A stretch of 64,000 nt of DNA, from NCBI RefSeq assembly GCF_012524115.1, contig NZ_JAAZWB010000087.1:186001-250000 (forward strand), read 5' to 3'. Below, in pieces: positions 16,927-25,149 of this stretch (positions within the stretch are counted from its first letter, which is position 1; every line of letters starts with the position of its first letter). This DNA is from Bacillus sp. RO1. GTDB lineage: Bacteria; Bacillota; Bacilli; Bacillales; Bacillaceae_I. The notes below the pieces were generated by a model, which saw only the letters and a list, made by a program, of their open reading frames with translations, had not been told where the DNA came from and searched no databases. Made by a program: the position numbers and the translations under genes.

Positions 16927-18915
16927 TTAGTTTAAACTTCCACCCGCATTCAGGTAACGTGCATTAAATTCTTGGACAAATTGATTAACTATTGCAGTAT
17001 CATGAATGATTAGCATGTTTTCATCATTGACATCATTTCCGTTGTTACTCCAGTTGGTGGAACCGACTACTACCGTTGGATCACTTGTTGTATCTGCATC
17101 GATTAGCATCGTTTTGCTGTGAAGCTTTCGGTCTTCATTACCTTGATATACTGGTGCTGGATTAGCCCAACGAGTGTTCGGATTATCCACACTTGTTTGA
17201 CTAGCAGTACGGCCTGTCATATCTACACTAGCACTCCACCATTGATTCCAGAAGCTAGAATCGAATAATCCTTTCACATCGAATCCAGTTAACGTTCCTT
17301 CTAAGTCATTGTAAGAACCTTCATATTTATTTTTCAGTTCGTCTACAAGTCCTTGGTCACTCCAAGCGAAAATAGTGAAATAGGTGTTGATGTCTGCTTC
17401 ATTTTTGACTAATTCTCTCATACGGCCAAGTGCATCATCTCCGGTAGAAAAATAAACTTCTACCGTTTTTCCGCCGACATTAAACAAGTGTTGAGTATTG
17501 TCTGTTTTTCCTGTTCCAAAATTAGAGACCATAGGATCAGGAGTCAATGTATTGCTTCCCCACATTTCGTTAAACTCTGTTTCATAGGCATTGGCAACTT
17601 CAGGGGCATGAAGTTCAACTACGTGCTGTTGATTTCCACCCAACACACCGTTTGCCATATTCTCTTCCGAACCATATAATCCAGTGATCGTGAAATTCCA
17701 ACTGCCTGTAAATACCCATTTATCATCTACTACAGCAAATTTATTGTGCATTTGGACACTTGGGGAGTAATAAGTGCCATCTGTCTTTTGTTCAGCGTCA
17801 ACAAATAAGTAGCCAGTTTGACTTGTGCTTCCAATGGTGTACGTGCCATAGGCGAAATCGTTTGGAACAGGAGGTAATCCGTGATTCTCTCTCAATGTTG
17901 TATCTTCTACTGCTAACATGGCAGAGTCAGAGAAAACGTGAATATCGTCATTTGTACCAACGATATTATCTTTTCCCCTAACCATTTCCTCTATATATAA
18001 TCTCATGGTAGTAAAACGTTCCGCATAGTGAGGGTCTGTAGCATCCTTCGCATCCGCAAGCACGCGTACCTCTACCCCTTGTGCTGCTTTATTGATTAAT
18101 GTATCCACCACTCGCGGTAAATTGATTTCATAAGTAGCAAAATCAATACTGGTTGTCGCTTGGTTTAACCTTTCAATTAAACGATCTTCAAGGTTTACGT
18201 TATAGTTAGCAGCATTGCCTGTTGTGGCATAATCAGTCATTGCACATTTATTGAAGTAGACATTAATGGCAAATAGTTCACTTGATACGTTGTTTAAATG
18301 CTCGGTTGTATCTCCGCAAATATTACCACCAGTTGTCCCCCCGTTAGATCCACCACTAGTTACTGTCGAGCTGTTAGAAGGGGTTCCATATCCCCCATCA
18401 TACACTGCTGTGGCCGTTCCCCAACTTCCAGCAACCGTTCCTGAACCATTCGGGTCTATTCTTTCCATCGTAGCCTTGGATGTGTTATCCCCCCCATACC
18501 AAGCATCGACAGAATCTACTAAAACACCATTAGCATCTCGTAACTCTAGTATCTCATTGCTATTTCCAAGTGAACCGCTGAATAATAGGTCAGCCGCTAC
18601 CCCTACTACAGAATCATCATCTGTCTTTTCCAACAAAAAGAATCCGTTTGCAGGGATTTGTCCCGTTAAGTTAATAGAAGGAGACCCATCTTGTGCATTT
18701 AAAGACCAGCCTGTTAAGTCAATAGGCTCATTTGTGTTGTTATGTAATTCCATCCATTCATCGGTGTAACTGTAGGACGTTCCCATCCAAGCAATTTCAT
18801 TTATCACTACGCTGTTAGTGGTTGTAGCATATACGTTCTCTTCCTTTTCAAAAATAGGGACAAAAAACGAGAATATGAGGGCAAAAACCAATGATAGGTT
18901 TAAAGACCTTTTCAT
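16927..18915 (-). CDS. Secreted lamin-tail and phospholipase-D-like domain protein
   Basis: A 662-residue exported protein. Signal peptide at about 1-30 (KRSLNLSLVFALIFSFFVPI). Then a lamin-tail domain (about 35-165, with VVINEIAWMG and LTGWSLNAQDG), a Ser/Gly/Thr-rich linker, and a phospholipase-D-type region with two HxKx4D motifs: HNKFAVVD and HSKTMLID, each followed by a GSWNF or GSTNWS strand. Two such motifs form one active site. Bacterial proteins of this layout are predicted extracellular nucleases or phosphodiesterases. ATG at 18915, nine bases after GGAG. Single gene. Confidence 0.85.
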   Translation of the reverse strand: MKRSLNLSLVFALIFSFFVPIFEKEENVYATTTNSVVINEIAWMGTSYSYTDEWMELHNNTNEPIDLTGWSLNAQDGSPSINLTGQIPANGFFLLEKTDDDSVVGVAADLLFSGSLGNSNEILELRDANGVLVDSVDAWYGGDNTSKATMERIDPNGSGTVAGSWGTATAVYDGGYGTPSNSSTVTSGGSNGGTTGGNICGDTTEHLNNVSSELFAINVYFNKCAMTDYATTGNAANYNVNLEDRLIERLNQATTSIDFATYEINLPRVVDTLINKAAQGVEVRVLADAKDATDPHYAERFTTMRLYIEEMVRGKDNIVGTNDDIHVFSDSAMLAVEDTTLRENHGLPPVPNDFAYGTYTIGSTSQTGYLFVDAEQKTDGTYYSPSVQMHNKFAVVDDKWVFTGSWNFTITGLYGSEENMANGVLGGNQQHVVELHAPEVANAYETEFNEMWGSNTLTPDPMVSNFGTGKTDNTQHLFNVGGKTVEVYFSTGDDALGRMRELVKNEADINTYFTIFAWSDQGLVDELKNKYEGSYNDLEGTLTGFDVKGLFDSSFWNQWWSASVDMTGRTASQTSVDNPNTRWANPAPVYQGNEDRKLHSKTMLIDADTTSDPTVVVGSTNWSNNGNDVNDENMLIIHDTAIVNQFVQEFNARYLNAGGSLN

Positions 18916-19031
18916 TCTTAACAACTCCTTTTTTAAATTTAAAATAAATACTATACTAGTATAGAGGAGATTTACCGTATATTTGTTAAGATAGTATTAT
19001 TTATCTGTAAATATTCTAGAATAAAAGACAA

Positions 19032-19064
19032 GAGGCATTGATCATCTATCAATGCCTCAACAAA
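19032..19064 (-). terminator. Terminator after the DUF5667 gene
   Basis: GAGGCATTGAT (19032-19042) pairs with ATCAATGCCTC (19048-19058); on the minus strand TTGTCTTTT follows. Confidence 0.75.
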
Positions 19065-19115
19065 TAGATACGAAGTATTACGATTACCTTAATCTATTCT
19101 TCTATAGCTTTTTCT

Positions 19116-20348
19116 TTAGTCTTCGTCATCGTCATCGTCATCGTCTTCATCTTCATCATCGTCATCGTCGTCGTCGTCGTCGTCTTCATCATCTTCATCT
19201 TCGTTTTCGTCTTCGTCTTCGTCATCTTCCTTAGATTTCTCACGCTTGCGCTTTTCTTTCTCTTCCGCTTCCTCACGTTTGCGCTCTTCTTCCTCTTCCG
19301 CTCTCTCACGCTTGTGTTCTTCTTCTTGCTCTGCCTTCTCACGCTTACGCTCTTCTTCTTCCTCTGCTATCTCACGCTTGCGCTCTTTTTCTTCCTCTGC
19401 CTTCTCACGCTTGCGCTCTTCTTCTTTCTCTTCCGCTTTCTCACGCTTGCGATTCTCTTCTTTATCTTTTTTCTTGTCTACAGCTTTGTTATTTTCTTTT
19501 ACGCTAGGAACAGTTGCTTTTTCTTCACTGTCCTCTTCCGCATCTTTATTTTCTGTTTGACTGTCCTCTTCTATATCTTCATTTTCTGTTTCTTCGTTCT
19601 CTTCGCTATCTTCTTTTGGAGAATGATCTTCGCTATCTTCTTCTGAATCTTTCTCTTTTTTCTTTATTTCTTTTTTCAATTCCGAAGGGTCGAAGCCCAA
19701 TTCTTTTGCTATTTCCCCAAAGCCTTTATTTTCGTCAGCAAATAAAGCCGCCACTTCCTCTACTGTTTTTCCTGATTTTTCAGCGAGGAGAAACACTTGT
19801 GCAATTTGACCGAAGCCTAGTCCCTGTTCCCTTAGTTCGGTAACTTTCTCTTCGGATAGGCCTTTTACAATAGTCGGCAGCTGTTTAATGATTGCTGTTC
19901 TTTCTTTTAATTCTTCCTTTGTTTCGTCTTCCAATTTTTCTTCTAATTCCTCATCAACTTCTGTAGCTTCTTCCATTTCATGGTGAAGCTCATTCAACTC
20001 TTCCTCTTCCATCTCTTCATTCAAGAACAGTTCTGATAGAATCTCTTCCGCTAACTCAAGTTTATCTATGTAGTCCTTCACTGTTTCATTTATGAACTCT
20101 TCTTTCTCTTCTGCATTCATTTCCTTTGCTTCTGCCATACGTTCTTTAGCAAAGTTCAACAATAGCTCTAATTCCTTTGTATCTTTCACTGTAATGAACA
20201 GCTGCAGCTCCTCCAGGATTTGATCTACCGAATACAAGACGTGATCTGGGGTAATACCTCCCTCCACATCCTCCGTTGCTGCTGAAGCAGTAGTTCCGAA
20301 TGCTAGAAAACTTGAAAATAAAACTGGAATAATCACTCTTCTTTTCAT
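19116..20348 (-). CDS. Secreted, highly charged DUF5667 protein with 11-residue repeats
   Basis: A 410-residue exported protein. Signal peptide about 1-23 (ending TTASA). Residues about 30-130 match the DUF5667 pattern (PDHVLYSVDQILEELQL, then FAKERMAEAKEM). A middle helical part (about 165-235) repeats GFGQIA/GFGEIA blocks. Then comes an acidic Glu/Asp/Ser region. Next are about seven 11-residue repeats of the type RKREKAEEEEE (about 300-375), predicted as a single stable charged helix. Last is a tail of almost only Asp and Glu. ATG at 20348 follows AGGAGGAAC. It is preceded by a c-di-GMP-I riboswitch, which suggests a role in surface attachment or matrix; that role is inference. Confidence 0.85.
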   Translation of the reverse strand: MKRRVIIPVLFSSFLAFGTTASAATEDVEGGITPDHVLYSVDQILEELQLFITVKDTKELELLLNFAKERMAEAKEMNAEEKEEFINETVKDYIDKLELAEEILSELFLNEEMEEEELNELHHEMEEATEVDEELEEKLEDETKEELKERTAIIKQLPTIVKGLSEEKVTELREQGLGFGQIAQVFLLAEKSGKTVEEVAALFADENKGFGEIAKELGFDPSELKKEIKKKEKDSEEDSEDHSPKEDSEENEETENEDIEEDSQTENKDAEEDSEEKATVPSVKENNKAVDKKKDKEENRKREKAEEKEEERKREKAEEEKERKREIAEEEEERKREKAEQEEEHKRERAEEEEERKREEAEEKEKRKREKSKEDDEDEDENEDEDDEDDDDDDDDDDEDEDDDDDDDED

Positions 20349-20409
20349 GAAAGTTCCTCCTAAATTTTTTTAGAATCAGACGATAGAAAATAGAATGACA
20401 AATTATTCA

Positions 20410-20486
20410 TTTTCGGCAGCTGGCTGACTCCTTGAGTCCCTATAGCTTTGCGTCCCTATATTACTACAGGTTTGCCTTTATCGAGT
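20410..20486 (-). ncRNA. Cyclic di-GMP-I (GEMM-I) riboswitch
   Basis: On the minus strand the leader of the DUF5667 gene contains, in order, TCGATAAAGGCAAACC (20484-20469), TATAGGGACGCAAAGC, and CAGCCAGCTGCCGAA (ending about 20411). These are the conserved blocks of the GEMM-I aptamer: P1 closed by GGCA with TGCC and flanking TCG with CGA, the GCAAACC block, and the GGGACGCAAAGC loop that contacts its partner stem. It ends 62 bases before the start codon. I see no strong terminator in these 62 bases, so control may be at translation or through a structure I could not resolve. Confidence 0.88.
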
Positions 20487-20503
20487 TTGATTCCACGCCT
20501 TTT

Positions 20504-20544
20504 ATATCGGTGTTAGAATATTTTTATTAAGGGGCTTTCTTCAA
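20504..20544 (-). promoter_or_regulatory. Candidate promoter(s) for the riboswitch transcript
   Basis: Minus strand: TTGAAG (20544-20539), 18-base spacer, TATTCT (20520-20515), a possible sigma-A promoter. Overlapping it is ACCGATAT (20511-20504), which resembles the sigma-D -10 GCCGATAT, but its -35 partner is weak. Either would start RNA just before the aptamer. Confidence 0.35.
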
Positions 20545-20594
20545 ACGTTATTCGTATATGCTAGTAAAAGGCTGCTTGGTCCATAATATTTCAT

Positions 20595-20628
20595 AAAAAA
20601 ATGGCCTGAGTATAGTCACTCAAGCCAT
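20595..20628 (-). terminator. Terminator after the peroxiredoxin-like gene
   Basis: ATGGCCTGAGT (20601-20611) pairs with ACTCAAGCCAT (20618-20628) with one G-T position; a run of seven T follows on the minus strand. Confidence 0.8.
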
Positions 20629-20644
20629 TATTGCGTATTATTTT

Positions 20645-21289
20645 TTAGATATTCTTTAAGATATCAATAACTTTACCTGGTTCTACACGTTTTGTATAGT
20701 CAGAATCCACATCTGCAAATACAATGTTACCTGACTGATCAATAACAAATGTAGCTGGTTTTGGTAGTTCCCAATCATCATTTCCATTATGGTCCGGAAC
20801 GATTAGGCCTGAACCTTTATATATCTCTACTAAATAATCCGGCATTTTAAAAACCAAGTTAAATTGTTTAGCTACTTGATTGCCTTCATCACTAAGAACC
20901 AAGAATTCAAGTTCATTCTTTTCCTTTGTAGACAGGGAAGCATCCGGTGTCTGAGGACTGATTGCGATTAAAGTTGCTCCAGCGTTTTTGATAGAGTCTA
21001 ATTCTCGCTGATAGGCTTTTAATTCAAGATTGCAGTATGGGCACCATCCGCCACGATAGAATGTTAGGATAACTGGTCCTTTTTTCAGCTCTTCCTTAAA
21101 GGACACCAATTTGCCAGTTGCGTCAGGAAGGGTAAAATCCGGTACTCTCTCTCCCTCTTTTAGCCCCTGTGCCACTCCGGACTCCTCTAATTCTTTTGTT
21201 GCTTGCGCCATTAAACGCTGCTTTTCCTCGGGAGCCTTTTGTTTAAATACCTCTTTATAAGCTTTAATTTCTTCGAGCAATGTAGACAT
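20645..21289 (-). CDS. Peroxiredoxin-like (AhpC/TSA family) protein
   Basis: A thioredoxin-fold protein of 214 residues that probably reduces peroxides or acts as a thiol oxidoreductase. An N-terminal helical region (about 1-45) is followed by the AhpC/TSA domain with FYRGGWCPYCNLE at about 78-90. The Cys-Pro-Tyr-Cys pair is typical of the 'peroxiredoxin-like' subgroup rather than classical AhpC. ATG at 21289 has AAGGAGG-like sequence upstream. Single gene ending in its own terminator. Confidence 0.88.
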   Translation of the reverse strand: MSTLLEEIKAYKEVFKQKAPEEKQRLMAQATKELEESGVAQGLKEGERVPDFTLPDATGKLVSFKEELKKGPVILTFYRGGWCPYCNLELKAYQRELDSIKNAGATLIAISPQTPDASLSTKEKNELEFLVLSDEGNQVAKQFNLVFKMPDYLVEIYKGSGLIVPDHNGNDDWELPKPATFVIDQSGNIVFADVDSDYTKRVEPGKVIDILKNI

Positions 21290-21428
21290 CCTTATCTTAC
21301 CTCCTTATAATCTTTTCAAAATAACCTTAACAAAAAAATGTTTTCTTTACCTCTAATTTGCTTGAAGGCAGAAATCACGTTCATACCGCTTAGATTTGCA
21401 CATTTCATATACTCTCATATGATATAAT

Positions 21429-22139
21429 TCACCTGACTAACTTATAGATACCTTTCCTATCACGAAGCTCGCAACCATTTTTCTCAAAAATCTTTATCAT
21501 GTTGGTATTGTTCACATCGGTGCTGCCGACATAATAAGTGGCGTGGAATTTTTTGAGTAACTCCATACTGATTTGGTGAATACGCTGTCCAATTCCCTGA
21601 CCTCTTAAGGCTGGCACTACTCCGAAATAAAATAATCTTCCTTCATCTTCCGTTCCCATTTCAATATGAGAGATACTTATTCCAGCAAAAGCTCCATCTT
21701 TTATAAAATAATAACAATGCTTGTGCCATTCAGGTCCCAATTCACTCTTTAATGAACGCATTACCTGGGCTATTGGTTGCTTTGTATTCTTGTTAGCACT
21801 TCCCGAACGGCAAAGCTCATATAGTTCCGCATATTGAAGGTCATCGATTAAATCTTCTGCAAGGGAATGCCAGGTTATTTGGTCGTTCGTTACAGTCAAA
21901 CCCTCCAGTTTCCTTGTGTACTCCACGATACTTGAGATCTTGCTGAACTTTTTCTCAAGCAGCCAGCTTTCAAATTGTTCATCCATTAGTAGCGACAAAA
22001 AACCAATCTCTAGACGTTTCCATTCTTCTAAGATATCTACTAATTCCCTTATGTACGATTCTGTTGGTACATCTTCTCTTTTAATTTGATCTACAAGCCA
22101 ATATTCCTGTTTGTTTTTGATGATGTTAAAAATGTTCAA
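21429..22139 (-). CDS. GNAT family N-acetyltransferase (two-part)
   Basis: A 236-residue protein whose C-terminal half (about 95-236) is a GNAT domain with motif A VVPALRGQGIGQRIHQI and IFEKNGCELR. The N-terminal half is a degenerate relative of the same fold, as often seen in such longer GNATs. The best start is TTG at 22139, six bases after GGGGG; a GTG at 22172 is possible but lacks a ribosome binding site. Substrate unknown. Confidence 0.78.
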   Translation of the reverse strand: MNIFNIIKNKQEYWLVDQIKREDVPTESYIRELVDILEEWKRLEIGFLSLLMDEQFESWLLEKKFSKISSIVEYTRKLEGLTVTNDQITWHSLAEDLIDDLQYAELYELCRSGSANKNTKQPIAQVMRSLKSELGPEWHKHCYYFIKDGAFAGISISHIEMGTEDEGRLFYFGVVPALRGQGIGQRIHQISMELLKKFHATYYVGSTDVNNTNMIKIFEKNGCELRDRKGIYKLVR

Positions 22140-22195
22140 TTTGATCCCCCATTGCTTAACGGAAGCATCCACTTAACAGTGACGCCTTCCGTTTG

Positions 22196-22720
22196 TTAGT
22201 TTCGTATTATCCCTAAATATTCCTTCCACGGCCCTACATCCTCTTTATATCTTTTCGCGATGACACGGGTTAGCTGGGTAATATGAGTAAGATCATGAAC
22301 TACCCATGTGGAAATCAATTCTCGCACTTTCACTTCCCCGAGGGCTGGGTGGATACCTTTTAGCTCCATATGTTTAGTCGGGTCAAAAAGTTGTGTTAGT
22401 GTTTGTAGGTTTTCTTTCCGAAGCTTTTTAAATTCTTGCAGTTTCTGCTCTACTGTCCCAACCGCATATGCATGTAAATGTGCGAACCTATCAAACTCCG
22501 GAAATGGCTTGCTTTCGCCCTCTTGCAAAATAAACCGGAGACGCGGAATCCAGTTTACTTTTTCCCCTTCAATCAAATGGTCGATGACTTCTTTAGCATT
22601 CCAGGTCCCTTCCCCCTCGTTGCAGGTCAACCAGCTTGGTGAAAGACCCACTAATAAATGCTCTAGTGTTTTGGGTGTTCGTTCAAGTATCTCCATTGCT
22701 TCCTTCATATAAAATTTCAT
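22196..22720 (-). CDS. DinB superfamily protein
   Basis: A 174-residue protein of the DinB_2 four-helix type. The expected histidine positions are seen in [14 protein letters not shown] and in [16 protein letters not shown] at 22720 is eight bases after GGAGG; an in-frame extension to 22762 spans this site and is rejected. Second DinB-fold protein of the window (others: 125-619 and the EgtB N-terminal domain). Function unknown. Confidence 0.85.
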   Translation of the reverse strand: MKFYMKEAMEILERTPKTLEHLLVGLSPSWLTCNEGEGTWNAKEVIDHLIEGEKVNWIPRLRFILQEGESKPFPEFDRFAHLHAYAVGTVEQKLQEFKKLRKENLQTLTQLFDPTKHMELKGIHPALGEVKVRELISTWVVHDLTHITQLTRVIAKRYKEDVGPWKEYLGIIRN

Positions 22721-22848
22721 GGTACATACCTCCATTTGTTTTTCATATAATCTATTAAGCAAAAAAATATCTTATTCATTAATTTTACAACATCTGCTAA
22801 AAGAGTGGACAAGGAACTCGATATAATAAAAAAGGGGAGATTTATGCT

Positions 22849-23034
22849 ATGAAAAAAGCGATCAGTCTTTTTATATTAGGGGTTTCATTACTAGTTTTAC
22901 CTCCATTTGCGTATGCCCAGAGTGTATCGGGGGGAACAGCGCAGCCTAATAAGTTCATTGTCATTGTTTCTACAATTATCATTGTCCTTGTCTTCTCTTT
23001 GTTTAAATGGTGGAAAGACAGAAAGGCTGCATAG
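22849..23034 (+). CDS. Small exported or membrane protein, unknown
   Basis: A 61-residue protein with a signal-peptide-like start (KKAISLFILGVSLLVLPPFAYA), a short Gly/Ser-rich stretch and a second hydrophobic helix (about 37-53) followed by a basic end KWWKDRKAA. ATG at 22849 is preceded by GGGGAG. Might be processed to a small single-helix membrane peptide. It precedes the next gene by 71 bases. Confidence 0.6.
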   Translation: MKKAISLFILGVSLLVLPPFAYAQSVSGGTAQPNKFIVIVSTIIIVLVFSLFKWWKDRKAA

Positions 23035-23105
23035 GGAAAAGTCCAAGCATGCCAAGCCAATTTTCATATCCTATAGGAATGATTCTTTTATGGGAGTGAA
23101 TCGGG

Positions 23106-23555
23106 ATGGAAAACGCATGTCTAAATTTCAATATTAGGACACAATTCACCTTTACCGTGAGTGATCCGGATCTGAGCCGTATTCTAAATGGACTAGCTGA
23201 GGAAAGTGTGAATGTTAACGGCTATTTCCAGACGCTTGCGGGGAAGAAATTCAATTTTATTCGAATGGTTGTCGGTACATCTGTCGAAGAGCGCGAACGA
23301 GACATTCGCGCGGTTCGAAAAGTAATGAAGCGGGTTGGTGTTCGTTACAGGGAAAATCAGGTGATTCAACTTCTTGATAGTATTTCTGGTGTGCCTGGGC
23401 AGATCAACGCTATCTTCGGCATGCTATGGTGCAAGATGCAGGTTCGGGCTGTTTACCTCGGCGAGGACAGTAATATTTATTTGGATGTTTCCAATATTGG
23501 ATATGCCATTCGGTTGCTGTCGGAAGAGAACACGCCTCGTTGTCTAAAAGATTAA
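23106..23555 (+). CDS. Conserved hypothetical, possibly tandem ACT-like domains
   Basis: A 149-residue soluble protein. Two halves can each be read as an ACT-like beta-alpha-beta fold: FTFTVSDPDLSRILNGLAEE with FNFIRMVVGT, and a second beginning QLLDSISGVPGQINAIFGML with IYLDVSN. ACT domains bind small ligands such as amino acids. This reading is inference from pattern, not a firm match. ATG at 23106 has GGGAG upstream. Convergent with the GNAT gene at 23563. Confidence 0.55.
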   Translation: MENACLNFNIRTQFTFTVSDPDLSRILNGLAEESVNVNGYFQTLAGKKFNFIRMVVGTSVEERERDIRAVRKVMKRVGVRYRENQVIQLLDSISGVPGQINAIFGMLWCKMQVRAVYLGEDSNIYLDVSNIGYAIRLLSEENTPRCLKD

Positions 23556-23562
23556 AGTATTG

Positions 23563-24096
23563 TTAGAACGGAATTTGGTCTTCAATTGGCGTTGTTATAT
23601 TCTCCTCCCAATCTGTGCGGATGATAGCATAGCCAACGGAATCAAATAGCTTATCGTTCTGAGGCCAGGCACTTCGGTGGTAGGCTTCTTTGACGTACCC
23701 ACTATTGTGGAAGGTTTTGCGCATCGCCAGGTTATCATGCCGGGTGTGGCCTTCTATTCGGACGAGGTGCGGGTAGTTCGTGAATGCAAATGTAGTGAGC
23801 CATTTTACTGCATGTGCGCCCCGCTTTTGACCTCTGGCATGTTGTTTAAGTCTTAGGTCGAAAAGGCAGGTTGGGTCCTCCAGGTCAAAAAGTCGGAACA
23901 TGCCAATGACGGTTTGGTTTTCGGCTTGAATGAGGAAGGTCTTTGTGCCTTCATTTGTGTAGTTGCCTTGTTGAATGGAAGCTTGGATGGCTTCCTCTGC
24001 TGGATTTTCAGTTCCATGATAAGGCCAGGTTTCTGTTGTTAGCAATTGTACAAGGTGATGTTCGGTTTCTTTGGTAAGTTCGATGTATGTTTGCAT
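23563..24096 (-). CDS. GNAT acetyltransferase, RimJ/RimL-like
   Basis: A 177-residue acetyltransferase of the Acetyltransf_3 (RimJ/RimL) type. Motif A lies around LKQHARGQKRGAHAVKWL; typical late features are HTRHDNLAMRKTFHNSGY. Starts 21 bases after the next GNAT gene, which it resembles in layout; the two form a likely operon. Substrate unknown. Confidence 0.82.
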   Translation of the reverse strand: MQTYIELTKETEHHLVQLLTTETWPYHGTENPAEEAIQASIQQGNYTNEGTKTFLIQAENQTVIGMFRLFDLEDPTCLFDLRLKQHARGQKRGAHAVKWLTTFAFTNYPHLVRIEGHTRHDNLAMRKTFHNSGYVKEAYHRSAWPQNDKLFDSVGYAIIRTDWEENITTPIEDQIPF

Positions 24097-24117
24097 GGTT
24101 GGTTAGTTTCCTCCGTT

Positions 24118-24717
24118 TTAGGTATTTTGGGGTTTGGACCTTTGTTTGGATTGCTCCCACTCCTCGCGCAACATCCCCATGCGGATGGAATCGTACAGTT
24201 TACCTTGATAGGTACGAACGTTACGGATGCGGGCTTCCTGCGTGAAGTTTAGTTTGGTGCCAACTTTCACCATGCGATGGTTGCCGGACCACGTTGTGTA
24301 TCCGACTCTCGGGATTTGCGGTTTTGTTTGGAAAAGGTAGTCAGTCCATAGTTTGATGGCCTCGGTTCCGTAGCCGCCGTTCCAAAATTCGGGAAGGTAG
24401 ATGATGATACCCATTTCAAGCCAATTGGACGGTTCGTGCTCCCAGTAGTATGTGACACTGCCGATGGTTTGGGGCTCACCTGTATTGGTTTGAATCAGAA
24501 AAATAGAGTCTCGGCCTTCGTTTAGTTGTTGGGTCATTTTGGAGATGTATGTTTCCTCGTCGATCATTTCGAGTGGGAAGTATGGGGCGTCCCACTTTTT
24601 ATATTCTGGGTTGGGGTCGCCGTACATCAGGTGGTAAAGTAGCGGCAAATCTGAAATAATAAGCTTTTTCAGTTGGATTTTGGTTCCTTGGATGGTGGTT
24701 GGGGTAGAAGTTGTCAT
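24118..24717 (-). CDS. GNAT acetyltransferase, RimJ/RimL-like
   Basis: A 199-residue acetyltransferase. It starts TTIQGTKIQLKKLIISDLPL, the usual beginning of RimL-like proteins; motif A is IYLPEFWNGGYGTEAIKLW, and MVKVGTKLNFTQEARIRN follows. First gene of the pair with 23563-24096. The 21-bp repeat array at 24823-24925 lies about 100 bases upstream of its start. Substrate unknown. Confidence 0.85.
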   Translation of the reverse strand: MTTSTPTTIQGTKIQLKKLIISDLPLLYHLMYGDPNPEYKKWDAPYFPLEMIDEETYISKMTQQLNEGRDSIFLIQTNTGEPQTIGSVTYYWEHEPSNWLEMGIIIYLPEFWNGGYGTEAIKLWTDYLFQTKPQIPRVGYTTWSGNHRMVKVGTKLNFTQEARIRNVRTYQGKLYDSIRMGMLREEWEQSKQRSKPQNT

Positions 24718-24822
24718 AAGTAAAGGCTCCTTTGCGTTAGGTAATTAAGTAATTTACGTTTTTGATAGGGTTTTAGTTTCATTTTTTTGTGTGATATGGG
24801 TTTTGTTGTGGTAATAGATGGA

Positions 24823-24925
24823 TTCTTGATAAATTGAACTGTTTTTTCGATTATTTGAGAAGGTTTTTTGACTAATTCGATCATTTTTTTGACTAATTCC
24901 CCTCGTTTTTCGACTAATTCCCATT
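24823..24925. repeat. 21-bp tandem repeats, TTTTTTGACTAATT family
   Basis: Five units with the anchor GA at 24828, 24849, 24870, 24891 and 24912, all 21 apart. The core is T5-7 then (C)GACTAATTC or a variant (GATTATTTG, GATAAATTG), followed by a variable part. Located upstream of the 24118-24717 gene and downstream of the yebC-like gene. Confidence 0.8.
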
Positions 24926-25009
24926 CAAGCATACAGCGCTGCACAATTTCATAAAAATACCACCTCCTAGCAAGAGAATGGCCCTCTTATACTAGCATAG
25001 CAATTTTTA

Positions 25010-25023
25010 AACAATCGTTTGTT
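25010..25023. promoter_or_regulatory. Operator-like near-palindrome AACAATCGTTTGTT
   Basis: Differs by one base from the perfect palindrome at 4862-4875. May be a site for the same unknown repressor, but no promoter is evident next to it. Confidence 0.3.
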
Positions 25024-25094
25024 CAAGAAAAAACTAACCTCTTGCGCCTCAACGGTTCCACGCAAAAATCTCAAATTAACTTTTGAGAATGCTA

Positions 25095-25136
25095 TTTTAC
25101 AAAAACAGGCCCCCATCCCTAAAGATAGAAGCCTGC
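25095..25136 (-). terminator. Candidate terminator after the YebC gene
   Basis: CAGGC (25106-25110) pairs with GCCTG (25131-25135); short stem, long loop, with a T-run on the minus strand. Confidence 0.45.
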
Positions 25137-25149
25137 CCCCAAAATTAAC

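Noticed and set aside
19094-19646. Plus-strand open frames rich in Ser, Arg, Leu and Phe
   Set aside because: They are complements of the low-complexity Glu/Lys/Asp repeats of the DUF5667 gene and have no start signals.
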